In this document: piece after piece, positions 1 to 7,961 of the stretch
Layout: each line of letters opens with the position of its first letter
Position numbering within the stretch: position 1 is the first letter of the stretch
Assembly (NCBI GenBank): GCA_964437445.1
Contig: CAYTGR010000029.1
Coordinates: forward strand, 1 to 59,742
Source: CAYTGR01 sp964437445
GTDB taxonomy: Bacteria > Chloroflexota > Anaerolineae > B4-G1 > SLSP01
Length of the DNA stretch: 59,742 nt
Direction of reading: 5' to 3'
Made by a program: the position numbers and the translations under genes
Notes under the pieces: generated by a model
What the model was told of the DNA's origin: nothing
Seen by the model: the letters and a program-made list of their open reading frames with translations, nothing else
Databases searched by the model: none

Positions 1-28
1 TTTTGCAGCGGATGAAGGGGAAGTAAGA

Positions 29-90
29 CGGGAAACGTGAAGCGTGAAACGTGAGACGTGAAGCGTGAGACGTGAAGCGTGAAACGTGAC
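29..90. repeat. Heptamer tandem repeat, upstream copy
   Basis: About eight and a half consecutive 7-base units of the form CGTGARR fill this stretch (CGTGAAG, CGTGAAA and CGTGAGA variants). The same unit recurs at 1390-1442, so the DUF1116 gene lies between two copies. No coding potential is evident in 1-104. The period is exact and there are no spacers, so this is a short-period tandem repeat and not a CRISPR array. Confidence 0.85.
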
Positions 91-137
91 CGGAAACTCT
101 CAACTTGAACTTTGCATGGCGCATGATGGAGGAACCT

Positions 138-1382
138 ATGATTGACATTGAGAAAGCAAATCTGGAAACGGTGACGCGGATGATGGATTCACATCCGGTT
201 TTGGTGGGGGTAGCGCCGGCGCGGGAGGTGATCCCCGGGATGCGCGAGGATCTGTTCCTGCACGCCGGGCCGCCGATCACCTGGGAGCGGATGGCCGGCC
301 CGGTGCGGGGCGCGGTCATCGGCGCGCTGATTTTTGAGGGCAAGGCCAAAGATGCGGCCGAAGCTGAGGCTATCGCGGCCAGTGGCGCGATCCATTTCGC
401 TCCCTGCCACCATTACAAGTCAGTCGGCCCCATGGCTGGCCTGATGTCGGCCTCTATGATGGTCTATGTGGTGGAGGATAAGACTTTCGGCGGCTATACC
501 TTCTCCGGCCTGAACGAGGGCTATGGCAAGGTGCTGCGTTATGGCGCCTACAGCGAGGATGTTATCGCCAAGCTGCGCTGGATGAACGACGTGATGGGCC
601 CCGTGCTGGATGCCGCAATCAAAATGGCTGGCGGCGTGGACATCCGCGCCTTGCTCGGCGAGGCCTTGCATATGGGCGATGAGGGGCACAACCGCAACAA
701 GGCCGGCTCTATTCTCTTTCTCAAGGCGTTGGCGCCCTTCATTGTGAAGGTAGCTCCCAGCCCTGATGTTGCCTCCGATATCCTCCGCTTTATCGGCGAC
801 ACGGCGCTGAGCGTCCTCAACCCGGTCATGGCGGCCTGCAAGGCGATGGCCGACGCCGGGCATGGGATTGAAGGCAGCACCATCGTCACCACGATGGCGC
901 GCAACGGCACCGAGTTCGGCATCCGCGTCAGCGGGCTGGGCGACCAGTGGTTCACCGCGCCGGCGCCCAAAGTAGATGCGCTCTACTTCCCCGGTTTCAC
1001 CGCCGACGATGCCGGGCTGGACCTGGGCGACAGCACTATCACCGAGACGGCCGGCATCGGTGGCTTTGCGATGGCCGCGGCCCCGGCGATTGTCACTTTC
1101 GTCAGCGGCACGCCCAAGATGGCGATGGACACGACGCTGGAGATGTATGAGATCACCTATGCCAAGCACAAGTTCTTCACCATCCCGGCGCTGGGCTTTG
1201 AAGGCACCCCGACCGGTATTGATATTCGCAAGGTGGTGGAGAAAGGGATCGCGCCGCGCGTCAACACCGGCGTGGCGCACAAGGATGCCGGCGTCGGGCA
1301 GGTCGGTGCAGGGCTGGTCCGCCCGCCGATGAGCCTCTTTGAGGATGCGTTGGTGGCTTTCGCGGAGAAGTACGGCTTCTAA
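138..1382 (+). CDS. DUF1116 family protein (AllG/YlbE-like)
   Basis: This 414-residue protein resembles the DUF1116 family, whose E. coli members YlbE (AllG) and YahG sit beside FdrA. From family knowledge, FdrA-YlbE-YlbF proteins have been linked to oxamate carbamoyltransferase activity at the end of allantoin degradation. The sequence is rich in glycine and alanine, with conserved-looking stretches such as HFAPCHHYKSVGPMAGLMS near residue 85 and MGDEGHNRNKAGS near residue 180. The ATG at 138 is preferred over the TTG at 105 because GGAGG lies 5 bases upstream of it. The gene is followed by a cyclase and molybdenum hydroxylase genes, which fits nitrogen-heterocycle catabolism. An FdrA partner, if present, would lie upstream of the window. 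Family assignment is good; the exact reaction here is inferred. Confidence 0.8.
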   Translation: MIDIEKANLETVTRMMDSHPVLVGVAPAREVIPGMREDLFLHAGPPITWERMAGPVRGAVIGALIFEGKAKDAAEAEAIAASGAIHFAPCHHYKSVGPMAGLMSASMMVYVVEDKTFGGYTFSGLNEGYGKVLRYGAYSEDVIAKLRWMNDVMGPVLDAAIKMAGGVDIRALLGEALHMGDEGHNRNKAGSILFLKALAPFIVKVAPSPDVASDILRFIGDTALSVLNPVMAACKAMADAGHGIEGSTIVTTMARNGTEFGIRVSGLGDQWFTAPAPKVDALYFPGFTADDAGLDLGDSTITETAGIGGFAMAAAPAIVTFVSGTPKMAMDTTLEMYEITYAKHKFFTIPALGFEGTPTGIDIRKVVEKGIAPRVNTGVAHKDAGVGQVGAGLVRPPMSLFEDALVAFAEKYGF

Positions 1383-1389
1383 AATCAAA

Positions 1390-1467
1390 CGTGAAGCGTG
1401 AAGCGTGAAACGTGAAGCGTGAAACGTGAAACGTGAAACGTGCGACCTTCACGTTTTACGTTTCACG
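1390..1467. repeat. Heptamer tandem repeat ending in a hairpin
   Basis: Seven and a half CGTGAAR heptamers run from 1390 to 1442. A 7-base loop (1443-1449) and an inverted copy (1450-1467) follow. Bases 1425-1442 can pair with 1450-1467 over 18 positions with one mismatch. The element sits between the DUF1116 gene and the cyclase gene. There is no T-run after the stem, so it is not a canonical intrinsic terminator, although the transcript could fold into a stable hairpin. Confidence 0.85.
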
Positions 1468-1508
1468 CCACTCAGTGTTAAACATAAGGTATTGAGGAGG
1501 TATATCTG

Positions 1509-3182
1509 ATGGAGCGTGAAGCGTTTATCAAGATGCTGGCTTCGGCCAGGATGTATGATTTGACCCAGGGGTGCAGCATTTTTACGCCGCCGTGGCCGGG
1601 GGAGAAGTCGCTGGAGGTCCATTTCTTTAAGCGCGTGACCGGCGCGTATGGCGGTGGGCAGGGCGCGAACGGCCAGATCCTCAACTGGAGCAATACCGTC
1701 GGCACGCACCTGGTTGGCGAGCGAGCTTTTCATTCCGGCGGGCGGGCGATTGCCGACATCCCGCTCAAAGATCTCTGCGGCCCCGGTGTCGTGGTGGATA
1801 TCTCCGACCTGGTCTCTGATTACGGCATCTACACGCCGGAAATGATCATGAGCCGCGCCGATGTCCGCCCGGGCGACATCCTTATCATCAACACCGGATA
1901 CCACCGCTATTCCTGGGATCAGCCCGATGTTTTCAACCCGCAGGCGCAGGGGGGGGTGGAATCCAAGGAATTTGGGTTCTACGTCCGCCATCCAGGGCCT
2001 TCCATGGATTTCTATAAGTGGGCGCTGGAGATGAAGCTCAAGGTCATCGGCGTGGATTGCGGTTGCGCCGAGCACCCGATGAACACCCCCATCCGCCGGA
2101 TGCACGAGCGCGATTTCGCCCGCGCCGAGGCCCGGCTGCGCGCCGAGTACGGCAAGTCGTGGGACGAGATGTTCCCGCAGGACGAGTATTACGAGCTGAC
2201 CCACATCACCATGCCGAACGCGCACCTGGTCTTTGTGGAGGCCATTGTCGGCGAGATTGACAAACTGAAGAACCAGCGGGCCTGGATTACGATCATGCCG
2301 ATTCCTTTCGTGGAGACGGAGGCGGCCTGGGCGCGCGTGGCGGCCTATCAAGCGCCGGAGGGGATGGACAACGAGGCCTTCATCCAGACGATGGATGCCG
2401 CGCAAATCCTGGACCTGACCGTGCCCTTTAGCGTGCAGACGCCGCAGTGGCTCAACTACGTTCCGTTGAGCGTGACCTACACCAAGCGCGTCGGCGGGCA
2501 GTACTTCGGGATGGGGCGCAACGGTTCCATCTGCAATGCCAGCATCCACCTGGGGACGCACATGGACGGTGAGAAGCACTTCTACCCGGCGGGCCGCACT
2601 ATCGGCGAAGTGCCGCTGGAAGAGTGGGTCGGTCCCGGCGTCATCGCCGACATCTCCGGTCTGGTGAGCAACTCCAGCGTCTATACGCCGGAGATGATCC
2701 AGAGTGTGGTGGATATCCGCCCCGGCGATATCCTGGTCATCAAGACGGGGTGGGCGCGCTTTGGCTGGAACAGCCCCGAATCCGACGAGTTCCGCTACAT
2801 GGTCAAGCACCCGGGGCCGTCGCCCGATTTCGCCCGCTGGGCCGCCGAGATGCACATCAAGTGGATCGGGGTGGACGCGGTGAGCGCCGATCACCCGATG
2901 AACACCATCATGCGCATCTGGCACCCGAAGACTTTCGCCGAGGCCAATGCCAAGCTGATCCGCGACTTCGGCAAGGACTGGGATGAGATGTACCCGCTGG
3001 ATGAATTCTATCAGGATATGCATCTCAACCTCTTCCCGAAGCGGATTGTCCACGCCGAGAACCTCTCCGGCGACATCCTCTGGGCGCCGAGCGGCCGCTA
3101 CTACATCGGCTGCTACCTCCAGAAGGCGATGGAAGCCGAATCCATGTGGGGCCGGTTTGTGGCGATTAAGGAAGGGGAGTAG
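1509..3182 (+). CDS. Tandem-duplicated cyclase-family metal-dependent hydrolase
   Basis: The 557-residue protein contains two copies of the cyclase/kynurenine formamidase-like fold (Cyclase, PF04199; also isatin hydrolase), roughly residues 1-260 and 285-557. This is twice the usual length. The family uses an HxGTHxD...HF metal site. The second half keeps it (His347, GTH to 351, Asp353, His357). The first half reads TVGTHLV with AF in place of HF, so three of the expected ligands are replaced (Thr63, Val69, Ala73). The first half is therefore probably structural or regulatory. A GAGGAGG ribosome site precedes ATG 1509. Its position before molybdenum hydroxylase genes suggests opening of a cyclic amide or ureide. 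The true substrate is unknown. Confidence 0.85.
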   Translation: MEREAFIKMLASARMYDLTQGCSIFTPPWPGEKSLEVHFFKRVTGAYGGGQGANGQILNWSNTVGTHLVGERAFHSGGRAIADIPLKDLCGPGVVVDISDLVSDYGIYTPEMIMSRADVRPGDILIINTGYHRYSWDQPDVFNPQAQGGVESKEFGFYVRHPGPSMDFYKWALEMKLKVIGVDCGCAEHPMNTPIRRMHERDFARAEARLRAEYGKSWDEMFPQDEYYELTHITMPNAHLVFVEAIVGEIDKLKNQRAWITIMPIPFVETEAAWARVAAYQAPEGMDNEAFIQTMDAAQILDLTVPFSVQTPQWLNYVPLSVTYTKRVGGQYFGMGRNGSICNASIHLGTHMDGEKHFYPAGRTIGEVPLEEWVGPGVIADISGLVSNSSVYTPEMIQSVVDIRPGDILVIKTGWARFGWNSPESDEFRYMVKHPGPSPDFARWAAEMHIKWIGVDAVSADHPMNTIMRIWHPKTFAEANAKLIRDFGKDWDEMYPLDEFYQDMHLNLFPKRIVHAENLSGDILWAPSGRYYIGCYLQKAMEAESMWGRFVAIKEGE

Positions 3183-3200
3183 GAAAGAACGAAGTCATCA

Positions 3201-3295
3201 GGGAGTAAGGGAGGGGTGGTCCTTCCCTTACTCCCCCGGCGAGAGGTGGGTTGTGCCGCGCTTCAGCGCGGTCAGATAGATGGCGCTCAAGCGCC
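3201..3295. repeat. Cluster of three intergenic inverted repeats
   Basis: The gap between the cyclase and the FAD subunit gene holds three palindromes. One is a 12-base stem (3201-3212 with 3224-3235). The second is CCGCGCTTCAGCGCGG (3256-3271). The third is GGCGCTCAAGCGCC (3282-3295). None has a T-run, so none is a canonical terminator. A near-identical GGCGCTTTAGCGCC occurs at 59722-59735, which suggests a dispersed intergenic repeat family. Confidence 0.7.
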
Positions 3296-3331
3296 TCACG
3301 ACGAACACGTTATTGACGCAAGGAGACAGGT

Positions 3332-4204
3332 ATGAAGCCAGCGCCCTTTGAGTATTACGCGCCGACCAGTGTGGTTGAGGCGTTGGAAATCCTGGCGCAG
3401 CTGGGCTATGACGGCAAAATTCTGGCCGGCGGGCAAAGTTTGGTCCCGGCGATGAATTTCCGCATGGCCCAACCGGCTGCGTTGGTGGATTTGAACCACA
3501 TCGCTGAACTGTTTTACGTCCGTCCGGCTGCTGACGGCGGCCTGCTGATCGGTACGATGACCCGCGATTCTGTGGTGGACCGCGATCCGCTGGTGCGGGA
3601 GCGTTTCCCATTGATCAACGAAGTGATGCCCCACATCGGCCATGTCCAGATCCGCAACCGGGGGACTTTTGGCGGGGCGTTGGCCCATGCCGACCCGGCC
3701 GGGCAACTGCCCATGCTCTCCCTGGCGCTCAACGCTCGTTGCCACATCCGCAGCCAGAAAGGGGAACGCTGGGTCCCGGCTACGGAGTTCTATCTGGGGC
3801 CGTTCACGCCGGCGGTGGAGCCGGATGAGATGCTGGTAGAGGTGGCTTTGCCGCCCCTGCCGCCCCATAGCGGCTGGAGCTATCAGCAGATGGCACGCCA
3901 GCATGGGGCGCAGGCCCTGGTGGGCGTGGCCGTGGTAGTGACGTTAGAGGAGCGGCAGCGGTGCCAAGCAGCGCGCATCGCGCTCTTGAGCGTGGGCGAG
4001 ACGCCGTTCCTGGCCACCCGGGCGATGGCTCTCTTGCAGGGGCAGGCGCCGACCGCTGAGGCGATCCGGGCAGCCGCCGAGCAAGTGGCGACCGAAATTG
4101 ATCCCGGCACCGACATCCATGCCACGGCCGAGTATCGCCGCCACGTGGCGGCCGTTCTGACGCGCCGGGCGCTCTCCATCGCCTTTGAGCGCGCGGCAGC
4201 GTGA
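3332..4204 (+). CDS. Molybdenum hydroxylase FAD-binding subunit (CoxM/XdhB-like)
   Basis: This 290-residue protein is the medium, FAD-binding subunit of a xanthine dehydrogenase/CO dehydrogenase-family enzyme. Both FAD motifs are visible: AGGQS at residues 32-36, followed by LVPAMNFRMAQP, and TFGGALAHADP from residue 112. The C-terminal half matches the CO dehydrogenase flavoprotein C-terminal domain. Length is typical. The start has a strong AGGAGA site just upstream. It is followed by the 2Fe-2S and Mo subunits in the usual M-S-L order, so the three should assemble into one enzyme that passes electrons from Mo through 2Fe-2S clusters to FAD. Confidence 0.93.
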   Translation: MKPAPFEYYAPTSVVEALEILAQLGYDGKILAGGQSLVPAMNFRMAQPAALVDLNHIAELFYVRPAADGGLLIGTMTRDSVVDRDPLVRERFPLINEVMPHIGHVQIRNRGTFGGALAHADPAGQLPMLSLALNARCHIRSQKGERWVPATEFYLGPFTPAVEPDEMLVEVALPPLPPHSGWSYQQMARQHGAQALVGVAVVVTLEERQRCQAARIALLSVGETPFLATRAMALLQGQAPTAEAIRAAAEQVATEIDPGTDIHATAEYRRHVAAVLTRRALSIAFERAAA

Positions 4205-4215
4205 GGAGGGGAGCC

Positions 4216-4701
4216 ATGACCAAACTCTATCCCATCACCGTAACCGTCAACGGCGTCCGCTATGAGCGGGAAGTGGAAGCCCGGCTCATGCTGAGCGATT
4301 TCATCCGCCACACCTTAGGGCTGACCGGCACCCATGTGGGCTGCGAACACGGCGTCTGCGGGACCTGCACCATCCTGTTTGATGGTGTGCCGATGCGTTC
4401 CTGCCTCATCTTTGCGGTGCAGGCCAACGGCCATGAGATCCGCACGGTAGAGAGCCTGGGCACCCCGGAAAAGATGCATCCTTTGCAGGAGGCGTTCCAG
4501 GAGGCCCATGCCGTTCAGTGCGGCTTCTGCACGCCCGGCATGTTGATGTCGCTGGTGCCTTTTGTGGAAAGCGCGGTCAAGCCGACCGACGAGGAAATCC
4601 GCGAGGCGGTCTCCGGCAACCTGTGCCGCTGCACCGGCTACCAGAACATCATGAAGGCCGTGCGGATGGCGACCGAGAAAATCGCGGAGGTGAAGTCATG
4701 A
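4216..4701 (+). CDS. Molybdenum hydroxylase 2Fe-2S subunit (CoxS/XdhC-like)
   Basis: This 161-residue small subunit carries two 2Fe-2S clusters. The N-terminal plant-ferredoxin-type cluster has Cys43, Cys48, Cys51 and Cys63. The C-terminal helical cluster has Cys102, Cys105, Cys137 and Cys139 in the CGFC and CRC contexts typical of the family. The ATG at 4216 is chosen over the GTG at 4201 because GGAGGGG ends four bases before it and the protein then has the normal family N-terminus. It begins 11 bases after the FAD subunit stop codon, and its own stop overlaps the next start (ATGA), so translational coupling is likely. Confidence 0.95.
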   Translation: MTKLYPITVTVNGVRYEREVEARLMLSDFIRHTLGLTGTHVGCEHGVCGTCTILFDGVPMRSCLIFAVQANGHEIRTVESLGTPEKMHPLQEAFQEAHAVQCGFCTPGMLMSLVPFVESAVKPTDEEIREAVSGNLCRCTGYQNIMKAVRMATEKIAEVKS

Positions 4702-7046
4702 CCCCGAAATACTTGGGTCAGCCCATCAAACGGAAAGAGGATCCCCGGCTGTTGACTGGGCGGGCGTTCTTTGTGGATGACGTGGAGTTGCCGGGGATGC
4801 TGCACGCGGCGTTCCTGCGGAGCGATTACGCGCACGCGCGGGTGCTGCGCATTGATGTCTCGGCGGCGCGCGCGCGCCCTGGCGTGGTGATGGTGATCAC
4901 CGCCGAGGACCTGGGCGACGCCTGGGCTCCGGGGCCGCTGGCGGTCCCACCGCCGTTCGCGATCAAGGGGGCCGTCTTCAACCAGCGGACCCAGATCCCC
5001 ATCGTCAAGGATAAGATCCGGCAGGCGGGCGAGGTGCTGGCTTGCGTCATCGCCGAGAGCCGCTACATCGCCGAGGATGCTTTGGCCGACATCGTGGTAG
5101 ATGTGGAACCGCTGCCGGTCGTTACCGATCTGGAGAAGGCGCTGGAGCCAGGCGCGCCGCTGCTCTACGAGGAGCTGGGCACCAACCTGGCGGCCAATGT
5201 CAAACAGGAACGCGGTAATTACGCGGCGGCGCGCGCGCAGGCCGATGTGGTCATCAAGCGGCGCATCCTGATTGACCGGGGGGCCTCCGGCGCGCTGGAG
5301 AATCGGGGCCTCGTGGTCAGCTGGGACCCGAAGGCGCAGTTCCTCACCGTCTGGGCCAACACGCAGGCGCCCATCCCGATGCGCAATGTCATGGCGGCGC
5401 GCCTGGGGCTCTCCGAAAGCCAGGTGCGGGTGATCACACCCTTCATCGGCGGTGGCTTTGGTCCCAAAATCATGATCTCGCAACCCGATGAGGTCTTGCT
5501 GACCTGGGCCACGATGCGCCTGGGGCGGCCCATTAAGTGGATTGAGGATCGGCAGGAGAACTTCTTTGCCACCACCTCCGAGCGCGACCAGGTCCACGAT
5601 GTGGAACTGGCATTGACCCGCGAGGGCCGGATTTTGGGGATGAGCGACATCTTCTATCACGACACCGGCGCGTATGATCCCTATGGGATGACGGTGCCGC
5701 TCAACACGCAGACTCACACGATGGGACCGTATGCTATCCCCAACTTCTACACTCAAGTCATCATGGTCTTCACGAACAAGATGATTGTCACGCCGGTGCG
5801 CGGCGCGGGCCGGCCGGAAGGGGTCTTCATCATGGAGCGGATGATGGACGCGGCGGCCAAAGAGCTGGGCATAGACCCGGCCGAGCTCCGGCGGCGCAAC
5901 ATGATCCAACCGGACCAGTTCCCCTATGCCACCGGCATCATCGGGCAGGACTTTGTGGAGAACATCTTAGACAGCGGAAACTATCCGGCCACGTTGACCA
6001 AAGCACTGGAGATGATCGGCTATGAGCAGTTCATCAAGGAAGAGCAGCCGCGCCTCCGTGCCCAGGGCAAGCACGTGGGGATCGGCGTGGCCTGTTTCCT
6101 GGAAGGTACGGCCGTCGGCCCGTATGAGGGCGCGCGCGTCACGGTGGGCGCCAGCGGCAAAGTGACGGTGGCGACCGGGATCAGCACCCAGGGGCAGGGC
6201 CACTTCACGGTTTACGCGCAGGTGGTGGCCGATTACCTGGGGGTAGACATTAACGATGTGACCGTCATCACCGGCGACACCGGCGTCTTTTACTGGGGCG
6301 CAGGAACCTTCGCCAGCCGGGGTTCGGCGCTGGTGAGCAGTGCGGTGCGCGAGGCGGCGCTCAAAGTGCGCGCCAAGATTCTCGCCACGGCCAGCAAGGC
6401 GCTGGAGACGCCGGAGGAAGAGCTGGAGCTGACCGATGGCGTTGTGCGGGTGGCGGACATCCCCGACAAGTGCGTCACGCTGGGGCAGCTGGCAATGTTA
6501 GCCAACCCGACGCGCGGTACCATCCCGCCGGGCATGGAGCCGGGGCTGGAGGCGGTGGGCTACTACGCCCCGCCGCACGGTGCGACCGGGGCCGGCACCG
6601 TCGCCATGATTGTAGAAGTGGACCCCGAACTTTTCACGGTGCAGATCAAACGCTTTGTAATCGTCCACGACTGTGGGGTGGTGATCAACCCATTGTTGTT
6701 GGAAGGGCAGATCCATGGGGGCGTCTCCATGGGGATCGGCAATGCCTATCTGGAGCAGATTGTCTATGACGAGAACGGCCAGGTGCTCAACGCTTCGTTG
6801 ATGGATTACCTGCTGCCCCGCGCCACCGATATGCCGGAGCAGGTGGAGATTGGGCATGTGGTCACGCCGTCGCCGCTTAACCCGTTGGGGATCAAGGGCG
6901 TCGGCGAGGCCGGGGCCATCCCGACACCGTCGGTCTTCATGCAGGCGGTGGAGAATGCGTTGGGGCAGGCCGGTTTGGAGATCAACGAAGCGCCGGTCCA
7001 TCCCAGCCGCATCTTTGAACTGGTGCAGGCCGCCAGGGACAAATAA
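4698..7046 (+). CDS. Molybdenum hydroxylase large (Mo-cofactor) subunit, form II/XDH-like
   Basis: The 782-residue catalytic subunit belongs to the xanthine dehydrogenase/aldehyde oxidase/CoxL superfamily. Visible cofactor motifs are GGGFG (251-255), RGAGRPE (368-374), TQGQGHFT near residue 495 and GVGEAG, in which Glu737 is the expected active-site base. The Cys-containing AYxCSFR loop of true form I CO dehydrogenase is absent; the RGAGRPE version points to form II or hydroxylases of N-heterocycles or aldehydes. The open frame extends back to 4518, but the ATG at 4698 overlaps the previous stop and gives the normal N-terminus (YLGQPIKRKEDPRLLTG). With an NCS2 permease nearby, a purine- or pyrimidine-like substrate is likely but unproven. 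Confidence 0.94.
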   Translation: MTPKYLGQPIKRKEDPRLLTGRAFFVDDVELPGMLHAAFLRSDYAHARVLRIDVSAARARPGVVMVITAEDLGDAWAPGPLAVPPPFAIKGAVFNQRTQIPIVKDKIRQAGEVLACVIAESRYIAEDALADIVVDVEPLPVVTDLEKALEPGAPLLYEELGTNLAANVKQERGNYAAARAQADVVIKRRILIDRGASGALENRGLVVSWDPKAQFLTVWANTQAPIPMRNVMAARLGLSESQVRVITPFIGGGFGPKIMISQPDEVLLTWATMRLGRPIKWIEDRQENFFATTSERDQVHDVELALTREGRILGMSDIFYHDTGAYDPYGMTVPLNTQTHTMGPYAIPNFYTQVIMVFTNKMIVTPVRGAGRPEGVFIMERMMDAAAKELGIDPAELRRRNMIQPDQFPYATGIIGQDFVENILDSGNYPATLTKALEMIGYEQFIKEEQPRLRAQGKHVGIGVACFLEGTAVGPYEGARVTVGASGKVTVATGISTQGQGHFTVYAQVVADYLGVDINDVTVITGDTGVFYWGAGTFASRGSALVSSAVREAALKVRAKILATASKALETPEEELELTDGVVRVADIPDKCVTLGQLAMLANPTRGTIPPGMEPGLEAVGYYAPPHGATGAGTVAMIVEVDPELFTVQIKRFVIVHDCGVVINPLLLEGQIHGGVSMGIGNAYLEQIVYDENGQVLNASLMDYLLPRATDMPEQVEIGHVVTPSPLNPLGIKGVGEAGAIPTPSVFMQAVENALGQAGLEINEAPVHPSRIFELVQAARDK

Positions 7047-7063
7047 AGCCCGTAAAATGTGGC

Positions 7064-7078
7064 CGTGATCACGTTTTT
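7064..7078 (+). other. Short palindrome with T-run
   Basis: CGTGATCACG (7064-7073) is a perfect palindrome followed by five T residues, lying between the large subunit gene and the CoxG-like gene. It could be an operator or a weak attenuator. The stem is too short for a confident terminator call. Confidence 0.3.
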
Positions 7079-7116
7079 GCTGTGAAATCTAAATTTTTGA
7101 GAGGGAGTTTTTTATC

Positions 7117-7752
7117 ATGCGTATAGAGGGTGAGTATACATTTAGTGGCCCGCGCGAGCTGGTGTGGGAGATGCTCAACGATCCGCAAGTCCTGGCGGCC
7201 GCGCTGCCCGGTACGCAGCAATTGACCCAGGTGGCGGAGAACGAGTACGAAGGCGAGATGAACGTGCGGGTGGGTCCCGTCAGCGGCACGTTCACTGGTC
7301 GGCTGGTGGTTTCCGATGCCACGCCGCCGGAGCGCTGCACGCTGACGGTGGATGGTCGCGGCGCCCCCGGCTTCCTGAAGGGCTCCGGTTTGGTCAACCT
7401 GATTGCGCAGGAAGACGGCACCACGCTCATGAAATATGAGGGGGAAGTGCAGGTTGGCGGCAAACTGGCGGGGGTGGGCCAGCGGATGTTGGATTCGGTC
7501 AGCAAGAGTATGCTCCGCCAGGGGTTGGATACGATGAATGAGGCACTCAAGGCGCGGGTGGCAGCGCAGGAGACCGGGCAGGCCGTGGCATACACGCCGC
7601 CGACGGAAGCCGAGTTTGCTCAGGGCGTGGCTAAGGATATGGCCGGCAAGTTGACCAGCATTGCGGAGGTGCGGATGATTTTATACGTCGTCCCCGTCGC
7701 GCTGGTCTTGCTGCTCATCAGCGCCATTTTGTCGCGGTGTGGCGGCGGTTAG
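7117..7752 (+). CDS. CoxG-like SRPBCC protein with C-terminal membrane helix
   Basis: The 211-residue protein has an N-terminal SRPBCC/CoxG domain (about residues 1-150; it opens MRIEGEYTFSGPRELVWEML, as CoxG proteins do) and one C-terminal transmembrane helix (about 188-206) ending in RCGGG. CoxG proteins accompany molybdenum hydroxylases. Family work indicates they recruit the enzyme to the membrane and help move electrons to quinone. A GAGGGAG ribosome site precedes the ATG. It comes directly after the large subunit gene and before a strong terminator, so it likely closes the hydroxylase operon. Its role here as membrane/quinone adaptor is inferred from family and position. Confidence 0.88.
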   Translation: MRIEGEYTFSGPRELVWEMLNDPQVLAAALPGTQQLTQVAENEYEGEMNVRVGPVSGTFTGRLVVSDATPPERCTLTVDGRGAPGFLKGSGLVNLIAQEDGTTLMKYEGEVQVGGKLAGVGQRMLDSVSKSMLRQGLDTMNEALKARVAAQETGQAVAYTPPTEAEFAQGVAKDMAGKLTSIAEVRMILYVVPVALVLLLISAILSRCGGG

Positions 7753-7760
7753 TGAACTGG

Positions 7761-7808
7761 CCAGAGAGCATGCCGGGTAGTTTTATTGCGGCGTGCTCTC
7801 TGGTTTTT
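7761..7808 (+). terminator. Intrinsic terminator after the CoxG-like gene
   Basis: A 15-base stem (7761-7775 with 7789-7803, one G-T pair) surrounds a 13-base loop and is followed by TTTTT. It lies eight bases after the stop codon and should end the hydroxylase transcript. Confidence 0.9.
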
Positions 7809-7902
7809 GGGGGAGCACTGTGTTAATGCTAAGGAAGGAGGTGACTTATTGATTTATTCTTTCACAGGGGAAGTTATGCGGCGGTTGTCTTTTTCCTTTG
7901 TT

Positions 7903-7932
7903 GTTGATCTGTTGTTAATCTAAGTTAATCTA
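7903..7932 (+). promoter_or_regulatory. Candidate operator: GTTRATCT direct repeats
   Basis: GTTGATCT (7903), GTTAATCT (7914) and GTTAATCT (7924) are spaced 11 and 10 bases apart, one helical turn, just upstream of the permease ribosome site. This phasing suggests binding by a regulator. No known regulator was matched and no riboswitch-like fold was recognised in the 200-base leader. Confidence 0.4.
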
Positions 7933-7961
7933 CATTGAGTGACACAGGGAGGGAAGTTCAA

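Noticed and set aside
1..40. C-terminal end of a gene upstream of the window
   Set aside because: Two frames end here (stops at 24-26 and 38-40), but too few codons are present to choose between them or identify a family.
29..1467. CRISPR array
   Set aside because: The units are 7 bases, contiguous and without spacers, and no cas gene is near.
4698..7046. Aerobic CO dehydrogenase (form I CoxL)
   Set aside because: The Cys-containing AYxCSFR active-site loop is missing and RGAGRPE is present, which fits form II or other molybdenum hydroxylases.
7809..7961. Purine or xanthine riboswitch in the permease leader
   Set aside because: No conserved three-way-junction core or matching stems could be found by eye; only direct repeats are visible.
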